A DNA stretch of 5,281 nt from Anaerolineae bacterium (GCA_030612185.1 JAUWOI010000342.1:1-5281); one strand, 5' to 3'. Shown: positions 1 through 4,040, numbered from the stretch's first letter. Made by a program: numbers and translations. The notes: generated by a model from the sequence alone, not told the origin.

Positions 1-1
1 G

Positions 2-40
2 GAGGTCATGGAGGACATCGTCCGCCGGAGGTTGATATAA
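2..40 (+). CDS. 3' end of an upstream gene (partial, unidentified)
   Basis: The second reading frame from the window edge is open and ends at a TAA at 38-40, reading EVMEDIVRRRLI before the stop. Its codons nearly all end in G or C, as in the confirmed genes here, while the +3 frame stops earlier. This supports it as the C-terminus of a gene beginning outside the window. Twelve residues are too few to name a family. It lies 31 bases before the next start on the same strand, so it is probably in the same transcription unit as the scaffold-like gene. It could also be chance open frame. Confidence 0.45.
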   Translation, partial: EVMEDIVRRRLI

Positions 41-60
41 CAGCCGGGTACAGTGACGCT

Positions 61-69
61 GGGAGGAAG
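61..69 (+). promoter_or_regulatory. Ribosome binding site that decides the GTG start at 72
   Basis: GGGAGGAAG lies immediately upstream of TTG (70) and GTG (72). Only the GTG frame gives an IscU-like N-terminus (MYSEQILDHFRHPRNVG), so GTG at 72 is the start. The spacing is short, about 5 bases from GGAGG. Confidence 0.6.
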
Positions 70-71
70 TT

Positions 72-443
72 GTGTACAGTGAGCAGATTCTGGATCACTT
101 TCGCCACCCACGGAACGTGGGCAGCATCGAGAACGCTGACAGTTTCGGCAAGGCCGGGGGTGGTCCCCGTTGTCCTGAAGACCTGGCCTACTTCTGGATC
201 CGCGTGGCCGATGACCGCATCGCTGAGGTCAAGCACAAGACGTTGGGCTGCCCCGTGGCCATTGCCGCCAGCAGTCTGACCTGCGTCATGGCGCAAGGCA
301 AGACGTTGGCAGAGGCTCTGCAGATCACGCCGGAGGTGGTAGCGGAAGCGCTGGGTGGCATCCCGGAGCAGAAAGCGGATTCCACCGTCGGCCCCGAGGC
401 CTTGCACCAGGCTATTGCCGACTATCGGGCAAGGAGAAAGTAG
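72..443 (+). CDS. Degenerate IscU/NifU-N-like Fe-S scaffold protein
   Basis: This 123-residue protein aligns by eye with IscU over its whole length. It has YSEQILDHFRHPRNVGSIEN at the start, LGCPVAIAASS in the middle and AIADYRARRK at the end. Canonical IscU binds a nascent [2Fe-2S] cluster with Cys-x-Asp, a second Cys and a His-Cys pair. Here C34 is kept but the CGD motif has become CPED, C60 is kept, and His-Cys is replaced by D103-S104. The HscA-recognition LPPVK segment is also gone (GIPEQK). There is an extra C71. With only part of the ligand set it is unlikely to be an ordinary scaffold; it may carry sulfur or metal, or act as a partner or decoy of the complete scaffold at 2443-3078. 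The start is GTG. It ends 6 bases before ccdA, so the two are probably co-translated. Family assignment is firm; function is unknown. Confidence 0.85.
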   Translation: MYSEQILDHFRHPRNVGSIENADSFGKAGGGPRCPEDLAYFWIRVADDRIAEVKHKTLGCPVAIAASSLTCVMAQGKTLAEALQITPEVVAEALGGIPEQKADSTVGPEALHQAIADYRARRK

Positions 444-449
444 ACTTCT

Positions 450-1148
450 ATGAATATCTCGTTATTCGTGGCCCTTAGCGCCGGAGTACTCTCCTTCGCT
501 TCACCGTGCGTGCTGCCTTTGGTACCGGCCTACCTGGGCTACCTTGGCGGGCAGGTAGCGTCAGTCGAGGAAGGCACCCTCTCCCGCCGGGTGACCTTTA
601 TCCACGGGCTCTTTTTCGTCCTGGGGTTCTCGGTCATCTTTGTCGCCCTGGGCGCGGCCGCCAGCGGAATCGGGCAGTTGCTCTACACCTACCGGCTGGC
701 GCTGATGAGGGTTGGCGGCGTAGTAATCTTCGTCTTTGGGTTGCACACATTGGGCGTGCTCAAGATCCCCCTTCTATACTACGACACCCGCCGCCACTAC
801 CGCCCCCGGCCAGAACTGGGCTACCTTTCCTCGGCACTGATGGGTTTCTTTTTCGGAGCGGGCTGGTCTCCCTGCGTGGGGGCGACGCTGGGGGCGATCC
901 TGACGCTGGCGCTGAACGAAGCGACGGTGGGACGTGGCGCGTTGCTGCTGTTCGTCTACTCGATGGGCCTGGGGATCCCCTTCCTGCTTATGGCATTGGG
1001 CGTCGGCCAGGCGGCCAGCATCTTGCGCCGGGCGCGGCGGGCCATGCGGGCCGTGACCATCGTCAGCGGCCTCTTTCTCATCCTCCTCGGGCTGCTGGTC
1101 TTTACCAACAATCTGGGCTGGCTGGCCCACTGGACGCTCCTTTTCTAA
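450..1148 (+). CDS. ccdA: CcdA/DsbD-transmembrane-family thiol electron transporter
   Basis: CcdA moves reducing equivalents from cytoplasmic thioredoxin across the membrane to extracytoplasmic thiol proteins, for example those serving cytochrome c maturation. The 232-residue length is normal for the short CcdA form of the DsbD membrane domain. The two signature segments are present: SFASPCVLPLVPAYLGYLGG with C20 in helix 1, and GAGWSPCVGATLGAIL with C142 in helix 4. These are the redox-active cysteine pair. I count about six hydrophobic segments: roughly 3-28, 50-78, 84-105, 124-155, 162-188 and 200-228. A charged loop (YDTRRHYRPRPE, near 111-122) separates the two halves. The ATG at 450 is preceded by AAGGAG at 431-436, inside the end of the previous gene, indicating translational linkage to it. 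No cytochrome c or thioredoxin-like partner is visible in the window, so the acceptor is unknown. Confidence 0.92.
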   Translation: MNISLFVALSAGVLSFASPCVLPLVPAYLGYLGGQVASVEEGTLSRRVTFIHGLFFVLGFSVIFVALGAAASGIGQLLYTYRLALMRVGGVVIFVFGLHTLGVLKIPLLYYDTRRHYRPRPELGYLSSALMGFFFGAGWSPCVGATLGAILTLALNEATVGRGALLLFVYSMGLGIPFLLMALGVGQAASILRRARRAMRAVTIVSGLFLILLGLLVFTNNLGWLAHWTLLF

Positions 1149-1169
1149 CGTGAATTTAACAGATATTGA

Positions 1170-1198
1170 TTGACTTTATCATAAAAATGTGGTATAAT
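1170..1198 (+). promoter_or_regulatory. Near-consensus sigma70 promoter for the nifS-like operon
   Basis: TTGACT at 1170-1175 and TATAAT at 1193-1198 are separated by exactly 17 bases. A TGG just before the -10 box makes it also an extended -10 (TGn) promoter. Transcription should begin near 1204-1206, about 70 bases before the ATG at 1275. The AT-rich stretch from 1149 to 1200 contrasts with the GC-rich genes on both sides. No operator was recognised around the boxes, although the leader downstream is structured. Confidence 0.85.
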
Positions 1199-1216
1199 AG
1201 CCCTGAGTGCGATAGA

Positions 1217-1262
1217 GACGCCACCTGCGCCTGGCCTCGTGGGCGGGTGCAGGCAGAGCGTC
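1217..1262 (+). promoter_or_regulatory. Structured 5' leader next to the ribosome binding site
   Basis: By hand pairing, 1217-1221 (GACGC) matches 1258-1262 (GCGTC). Inside it, 1224-1233 (CCTGCGCCTG) pairs with 1244-1253 over ten base pairs, two of them G-U, leaving a 10-base loop. The two helices are separated by a small internal loop. The outer stem ends exactly where the SD sequence GGGAGAGG (1263-1270) begins. This could be a cis-acting element that controls ribosome access. It matches no riboswitch family I recognise, and GC-rich DNA often folds by chance. Confidence 0.4.
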
Positions 1263-1270
1263 GGGAGAGG
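1263..1270 (+). promoter_or_regulatory. Ribosome binding site that decides the ATG start at 1275
   Basis: GGGAGAGG precedes the ATG at 1275 by 4 bases. An in-frame GTG at 1239 would add 12 residues but has no such site and lies inside the predicted leader stem. NifS/IscS proteins also usually begin just before the YLD motif, as MFENIVYLD does. Confidence 0.65.
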
Positions 1271-1274
1271 TCCT

Positions 1275-2438
1275 ATGTTTGAGAACATCGTTTATCTTGA
1301 TAACGCAGCCGCAGCCCGGCTGGACGAGCGGGTACTGGAGGCGATGAAGCCCTACTTCTTCGACATCTACGCCGTCGCCACCTCGCAGTTCGGCTACTCC
1401 ATGGGCATAGATGCCCGAGACGCGCTGGACGACGCCCGGGCGCGGGTCGCCACTGCCATGGGAGCCGCTCCGGAGGAGTTTATCTTCACCTCCGGCAGCA
1501 CCGAATCCAGCAACCTGGCCATCAAAGGGGTGGCTATGGCCCTGGGGGAGAAAAAGGGCAAACACATCATCGTCTCCAAAATCGAGGACTTCCCCGTCCT
1601 CTACAGCGCCAGGGCCCTGGAAAAGCAAGGCTTCCGGGTGACCTATCTCGATGTGGATGAGCGCGGGCGGATAGGCCTGGATCAACTGCGCGAGACGATC
1701 ACACCGGAGACGATCCTGGTCTCAATCCAGGCGGCCAACCAGGAGATCGGCACGCTGCAAGACCTGGCCGCCATCGGCGCTATCTGCCGCGAGAAGGGCG
1801 TGCTCTTCCACACCGACGCCACCCACAGTTTCCCCCGCGTGCCACTGGACGTACGGGAGATACCAGTTGACCTGGTCACGGTGACGGCGCATCTGACCCA
1901 CGGGCCCAAGGGAGTGGGCGGATTGTACGTGCGCCAGGGTACCTCATTGGCCAAATGGATGGACGGCGGATTCCAGGAGTTCAACCTGCGGGCCGGGACG
2001 GAGAACATCCCCGGCGCGGTCGGCTTTGCCAAAGCGGTCGAGTTGGTCACGCCGGAGGAGACGGCGCGGCTGCAGGAGATGCGCGACCGGCTGATCGAGC
2101 ACCTGTTGCAGATTCCACACTCGCGCCTCAACGGCCATCCCACGTTGCGGCTGCCCCAAAACGCCAACGTGTCGTTCCGCTTCGTCGAGGGTGAAGCAAT
2201 CCTGTTGCACCTGGACATGCGGGGCTTCGCCGTCAGCACCGGGTCGGCCTGCTTCAGCCGCTCGTTGGAGGGCAGCCACGTCATCTTGGGGATTGGTGGC
2301 AACCATGAACGGGCACATGGCTCTGTCCGTTTCACCTTCGGTCGCTTCAACCAGGCCGAGGACGTGGACGCAGTGGCACAGGCGGTGGCCGAAGTCGTCT
2401 CGGCCCTGCGGAAGATCAGCCCGTTGGGGAAGGAGTGA
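1275..2438 (+). CDS. NifS/IscS-family cysteine desulfurase homologue lacking the PLP lysine
   Basis: Class V aminotransferase-fold protein of 387 residues, close to the usual IscS length and alignable with E. coli IscS throughout. Clear landmarks are VYLDNAAA (6-13), FTSGSTESSNLAIKG (71-85), NQEIG (155-159), HTDATHS (179-185), GPKGVGGLYV (210-219), RAGTEN (239-244) and the mobile Cys loop STGSACFSRSLE (321-332) with C326. IscS-type enzymes normally form a PLP Schiff base with the lysine of SxHKxxGPKG and remove sulfur from cysteine as a persulfide. Here that stretch reads TAHLTHGPKG, with L207 in the lysine position (codon CTG, 1893-1895). The PLP-stacking His is D105 and the PLP-contacting Gln is H184. 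The GNPSS-type segment is also altered (ATSQF, 35-39). The reading frame is intact, so this looks like a selected pseudoenzyme or persulfide relay, not a decayed gene. It is followed after 4 bases by IscU-DUF59. Confidence 0.88.
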   Translation: MFENIVYLDNAAAARLDERVLEAMKPYFFDIYAVATSQFGYSMGIDARDALDDARARVATAMGAAPEEFIFTSGSTESSNLAIKGVAMALGEKKGKHIIVSKIEDFPVLYSARALEKQGFRVTYLDVDERGRIGLDQLRETITPETILVSIQAANQEIGTLQDLAAIGAICREKGVLFHTDATHSFPRVPLDVREIPVDLVTVTAHLTHGPKGVGGLYVRQGTSLAKWMDGGFQEFNLRAGTENIPGAVGFAKAVELVTPEETARLQEMRDRLIEHLLQIPHSRLNGHPTLRLPQNANVSFRFVEGEAILLHLDMRGFAVSTGSACFSRSLEGSHVILGIGGNHERAHGSVRFTFGRFNQAEDVDAVAQAVAEVVSALRKISPLGKE

Positions 2439-2442
2439 ACAA

Positions 2443-3078
2443 ATGCCATTACCATACAGCGAGATCGTGATGGAACATTTCCGCCACCCGCGCAACGTGG
2501 GGCGCATAGAGGACCCCGATGCCAAGGCAATCGAGGGCAGCCCCGCCTGCGGCGACATGGTGGCCGTCTACTTGAAAGTGGACCCAGAAGACCTGCGCAT
2601 AACCGACGTCAAGTTCGAGTCTTACGGCTGCGCCTCCAACATCGCCACCGGCTCCATCATCACCGAGTTAGCCAAGGGCAAGACTCTGGAAGAGGTCAAA
2701 GCGATCACGTGGAAACAGGCATCGGATGCGCTGGGTGGCCTGCCGCCGATCAAGACACACTGTTCTGTACTGGCCGTGGACGGGCTACGGGCCGCGGTCC
2801 AGAACTACGAGGAGCGCCACGGGCTGGTCAAGGAGCGCGTGCCGACGACGGTCAAGATGGTGCGCCGGCGGCTCAAGCGTGTGATGAACCCGGTGGTGGG
2901 GCTCGACTTGGTGCGCACCAAACTGGTCAAGGAGATCGAGGTCGCCGAAGGGACGGTGCGGGTGGTGATTGATCTGCCCGCCGACCACCAGTTCGCCGCC
3001 AACATTCGCGAGGAGATCGCGGATAAGATCGAGCCCTTGTGGGACGTGGACAAGGTAACAGTGGAGTTCACAGAGTGA
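2443..3078 (+). CDS. IscU-type Fe-S scaffold fused to a DUF59/MIP18-like domain
   Basis: The protein has 211 residues. Residues 1-126 are a complete IscU (NifU_N) scaffold with every cluster ligand: C36 and D38 in ACGD, C63 in YGCASN, and H106-C107 in KTHCS. The LPPIK segment (100-104) matches the HscA-binding LPPVK motif. After a basic linker, about 139-211 resembles the DUF59/FeS_assembly_P fold found in SufT, MIP18 and the N-terminus of Mrp/ApbC. This part includes VMNPVVGLDLVRTKLVKEI, a central VRVVIDLP strand and a terminal VDKVTVEF strand. The cysteine usually found after that central strand is missing (ADHQF). IscU assembles [2Fe-2S] clusters and DUF59 proteins help deliver them, so the fusion joins assembly to transfer. 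The ATG at 2443 has GGGGAAGGAG (2426-2435) upstream, overlapping the end of the NifS-like gene, which supports co-translation and a partner role. Confidence 0.88.
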   Translation: MPLPYSEIVMEHFRHPRNVGRIEDPDAKAIEGSPACGDMVAVYLKVDPEDLRITDVKFESYGCASNIATGSIITELAKGKTLEEVKAITWKQASDALGGLPPIKTHCSVLAVDGLRAAVQNYEERHGLVKERVPTTVKMVRRRLKRVMNPVVGLDLVRTKLVKEIEVAEGTVRVVIDLPADHQFAANIREEIADKIEPLWDVDKVTVEFTE

Positions 3079-3084
3079 AGATGA

Positions 3085-3140
3085 GGAGAGAGTAGAGAGG
3101 AGAGAGTAGAGAGTGGAGAGGAGAGGGTGGAGAGGAGTGA
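3085..3140 (+). repeat. Purine-rich imperfect 14-bp tandem repeat
   Basis: Four units of 14 bp fill most of the gap between iscU-DUF59 and tusA. Units 1 and 2 are identical GGAGAGAGTAGAGA (3085-3098 and 3099-3112). Units 3 and 4 begin GTGGAGAGGAG (3113 and 3127). The surrounding 3079-3149 has almost only A and G on this strand, with seven T and one C. The period is not a multiple of three and the tract is noncoding. It holds several GGAG motifs that mimic ribosome binding sites ahead of the tusA ATG. Confidence 0.75.
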
Positions 3141-3149
3141 GGTGGAGCG

Positions 3150-3371
3150 ATGACTGAGATCAAGGTTGACTGCCGGGGAGAGACCTGCCCCGTACCATTG
3201 GTGGAGACGCGCAAGGCACTGCGCAAGGCCGCGCCGGGCGACGTGATCGAGGTCGTCGGCACGCATCCGGCGTCGAAAAAAGAGATCCCGATGGCGGTCG
3301 AGGCGCTGGGGCTGGAACTGCTGAGTGTCGAGGGAACGGACACCGGCTGGACGATTCGCATCCAGAGATAG
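3150..3371 (+). CDS. tusA: TusA/SirA/YedF-family sulfur carrier protein
   Basis: The 73-residue protein has the full TusA fold pattern and the hallmark CPxP motif (VDCRGETCPVPLVETRKAL, 6-24), in which C13 is the persulfide-carrying cysteine. It continues with GDVIEVVGTHP, then AVEALGLELLSVE and a final WTIRIQR strand. TusA proteins accept a persulfide from a desulfurase or rhodanese and pass it on, for example to tRNA thiolation, DsrEFH or sHdr-type oxidation systems. An additional C8 lies in the DCRG segment, a variation seen in many family members. Its place after the NifS-like and IscU-DUF59 genes suggests delivery or acceptance of sulfur for Fe-S assembly. The start is ATG with AGAGGAG or AGGTGGAG just upstream. 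There is no clear terminator after it. The family is certain; the exact partner is not, so the symbol is used in the family sense. Confidence 0.9.
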   Translation: MTEIKVDCRGETCPVPLVETRKALRKAAPGDVIEVVGTHPASKKEIPMAVEALGLELLSVEGTDTGWTIRIQR

Positions 3372-3393
3372 AAGGGGCCCTGTGAACAGATAT

Positions 3394-3407
3394 CCGCCGA
3401 ACGGCGG
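3394..3407 (+). other. Small GC hairpin after tusA
   Basis: CCGCCG-AA-CGGCGG is a perfect 6+6 inverted repeat (or 5 bp with a GAAC tetraloop) 22 bases after the tusA stop. It is followed by a G-rich stretch, not a T run, so it is not a standard intrinsic terminator. It could protect the mRNA 3' end or be chance. Confidence 0.3.
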
Positions 3408-3432
3408 GGGTGGAGACGGGCCAAATCTCTCT

Positions 3433-3447
3433 AGCCACCAGGTGGCT
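3433..3447. promoter_or_regulatory. 15-bp dyad, candidate operator
   Basis: AGCCACC-A-GGTGGCT is a perfect 7-1-7 inverted repeat. It covers the place where the -35 box would lie for the extended -10 box at 3455-3460, where a repressor would block RNA polymerase. I do not recognise the regulator family, and no regulator gene is present in the window. Confidence 0.4.
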
Positions 3448-3451
3448 GCTG

Positions 3452-3460
3452 TGGTAGAAT
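3452..3460 (+). promoter_or_regulatory. Extended -10 promoter for the SHOCT/YHS/DsrE2 group
   Basis: TGGTAGAAT is an extended -10 element (TGn plus TAGAAT) 31 bases before the ATG at 3492. The 13-base stretch 3450-3462 differs at one position from 1190-1202, the -10 region of the promoter before the nifS-like gene. No good -35 box lies at 17-18 bp spacing, which fits an extended -10 promoter or one needing an activator. Transcription would start near 3467, just ahead of AGGAGGTG. Confidence 0.55.
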
Positions 3461-3491
3461 AGAAACACAATAACCAGGAGGTGAAAAAACG

Positions 3492-3710
3492 ATGATGGGA
3501 TTCGGTTTCTTTGGAATGCTCCTGTTCTGGGGCACTTTGCTCGCTCTCCTTGCCGGGGGCACAGTCTTGGTGCTCCGCCAGATAGCCGGCACTCGCTCAT
3601 CCGGCGAGCAGCGCCAGCCAACGGCGCGCCAGGTACTGGACGAGCGGTTCGCCCAGGGGGAGATCAGCCGGGAAGAGTACGAACCGATTCGCGCCCGGCT
3701 CGAGAGTTAG
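3492..3710 (+). CDS. Small membrane protein with C-terminal SHOCT domain
   Basis: This 72-residue protein has one N-terminal hydrophobic helix (about residues 4-28, FGFFGMLLFWGTLLALLAGG onward). A short basic and polar linker follows, then a SHOCT segment at 44-72 (TARQVLDERFAQGEISREEYEPIRARLES). SHOCT is a short C-terminal helical module common on bacterial membrane proteins; its biochemical role is not settled. The start is well supported by AGGAGGTG at 3476-3483 with 8-base spacing. A second ATG directly follows and could be used instead. It is the first gene after the candidate promoter and operator and is followed closely by the YHS gene. Similar small SHOCT proteins often occur near metal-transport genes, which agrees with the P1B ATPase further on, but its own function cannot be read from the sequence. 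Confidence 0.8.
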   Translation: MMGFGFFGMLLFWGTLLALLAGGTVLVLRQIAGTRSSGEQRQPTARQVLDERFAQGEISREEYEPIRARLES

Positions 3711-3712
3711 TT

Positions 3713-3720
3713 AAGGAGGT
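3713..3720 (+). promoter_or_regulatory. Perfect Shine-Dalgarno sequence without an assigned long gene
   Basis: AAGGAGGT is fully complementary to the 16S anti-SD core. It lies 5 bases before the ATG at 3726, but is about 31 bases from the YHS start at 3752, which has its own AAAGGAG (3741-3747). It therefore most directly serves the 9-codon ORF at 3726. Confidence 0.5.
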
Positions 3721-3725
3721 GTGAG

Positions 3726-3755
3726 ATGGGATGGTGTTACAAAGGAGATGAATGA
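3726..3755 (+). CDS. Possible 9-residue leader ORF ahead of the YHS gene
   Basis: ATG at 3726 opens a frame reading MGWCYKGDE and stops at TGA 3753-3755. It has an ideal SD (AAGGAGGT, 5-base spacing) and its stop overlaps the ATG at 3752 as ATGA, a classic coupling arrangement. The SD of the YHS gene lies inside it, so ribosomes on this ORF would control access to that site. The peptide has one Cys and no known homologue that I recognise. A short chance ORF, or a remnant after deletion, remains possible; a different chance frame from ATG 3731 also exists. Confidence 0.3.
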   Translation: MGWCYKGDE

Positions 3756-3949
3756 CAATGGCTAAGGACGTAGTATGTGGCATGGAGGTGGATCCGAAGA
3801 CCGCCCCCGCCAAGACAGAGTACAAGGGCGAGACCTATTACTTCTGTGCTCCGGGCTGTAAGGTGGCCTTTGAAAAAGAGCCGGAGAAATACCTGAAGGC
3901 CGAGAGCGAAAAGGCCCACACAGGCTGCGGCTCTTGCTGCTGCTGCTGA
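3752..3949 (+). CDS. YHS-domain metal-binding protein with Cys-rich tail
   Basis: The 65-residue protein is a single YHS domain. It has DVVCGMEVDP (6-15, C9), then EYKGETYYFCAPGCKVAFEK (23-42, C32 and C36) and PEKYL (44-48). YHS domains are found in heavy-metal ATPases and small stand-alone proteins, and are thought to bind soft metals such as copper or iron through these cysteines. The tail after residue 55 is unusual: HTGCGSCCCC ends in a run of four Cys codons (TGC repeated, 3935-3946) directly before the stop, giving five tail cysteines plus a histidine. The start could be ATG 3752 (SD spacing 4) or ATG 3758 (spacing 10; MAKDVVCGM is the more typical family start). The upstream overlap with a tiny ORF suggests coupling. 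The nearby P1B ATPase supports a metal-chaperone or sensing role. Confidence 0.88.
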   Translation: MTMAKDVVCGMEVDPKTAPAKTEYKGETYYFCAPGCKVAFEKEPEKYLKAESEKAHTGCGSCCCC

Positions 3950-3979
3950 GGTACTGCTGAGGACAAAACCTTTCAAACG

Positions 3980-3985
3980 AGGAGG
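3980..3985 (+). promoter_or_regulatory. Strong Shine-Dalgarno site separated from its gene by a hairpin
   Basis: AGGAGG at 3980-3985 is followed after 7 bases by GTG 3993, in frame with the DsrE2-like gene (adding MAAKPPHKPPLGGGEQ). After 5 bases there is GTG 3991, in a 17-codon frame that ends overlapping ATG 4041. The added 16 residues do not look like family sequence and are encoded by the hairpin, so I prefer ATG 4041 with its own GGAGGTG at 4029-4035. Confidence 0.4.
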
Positions 3986-3988
3986 TTT

Positions 3989-4015
3989 TTGTGTGGCGGC
4001 GAAGCCGCCACACAA
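3989..4015. repeat. 12-bp perfect stem-loop between the YHS and DsrE2-like genes
   Basis: TTGTGTGGCGGC at 3989-4000 is exactly complementary to 4004-4015, with a GAA loop. It is very stable and the loop is of the compact GNA type. Neither strand has a T run after the stem, so it is not a canonical intrinsic terminator. The right arm can alternatively pair, more weakly, with TGGCGG at 4025-4030 beside the downstream ribosome binding site. It may be a small inserted repeat, an mRNA-stability element or a translation control. Confidence 0.65.
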
Positions 4016-4040
4016 GCCCCCCCTTGGCGGAGGTGAGCAA

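Noticed and set aside
506..1153. Second + strand open frame inside ccdA
   Set aside because: Arg/Gly/Pro-rich translation without features, entirely inside the well-supported ccdA frame.
1149..1169. Terminator after ccdA
   Set aside because: No inverted repeat with a T run was found; the AT-rich stretch is explained by the promoter.
1239..1274. Upstream GTG start for the NifS-like protein
   Set aside because: No ribosome binding site, it lies in the folded leader, and the extra 12 residues are not family-like.
1893..1895. Sequencing error as the explanation for the missing PLP lysine
   Set aside because: The codon CTG differs from Lys codons at two or three bases, and other PLP-contacting positions (D105, H184) have changed as well.
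1682..2530. Minus-strand open frame opposite the NifS-like gene (282 codons)
   Set aside because: Low-complexity Ser/Arg/Pro-rich translation and complete overlap with a clear protein family on the + strand.
3085..3140. CRISPR array
   Set aside because: The units are 14 bp, contiguous and simple purine sequence, with no unique spacers.
3989..4015. Intrinsic terminator
   Set aside because: The stem is strong, but neither side has the T run that should follow it in the direction of transcription.
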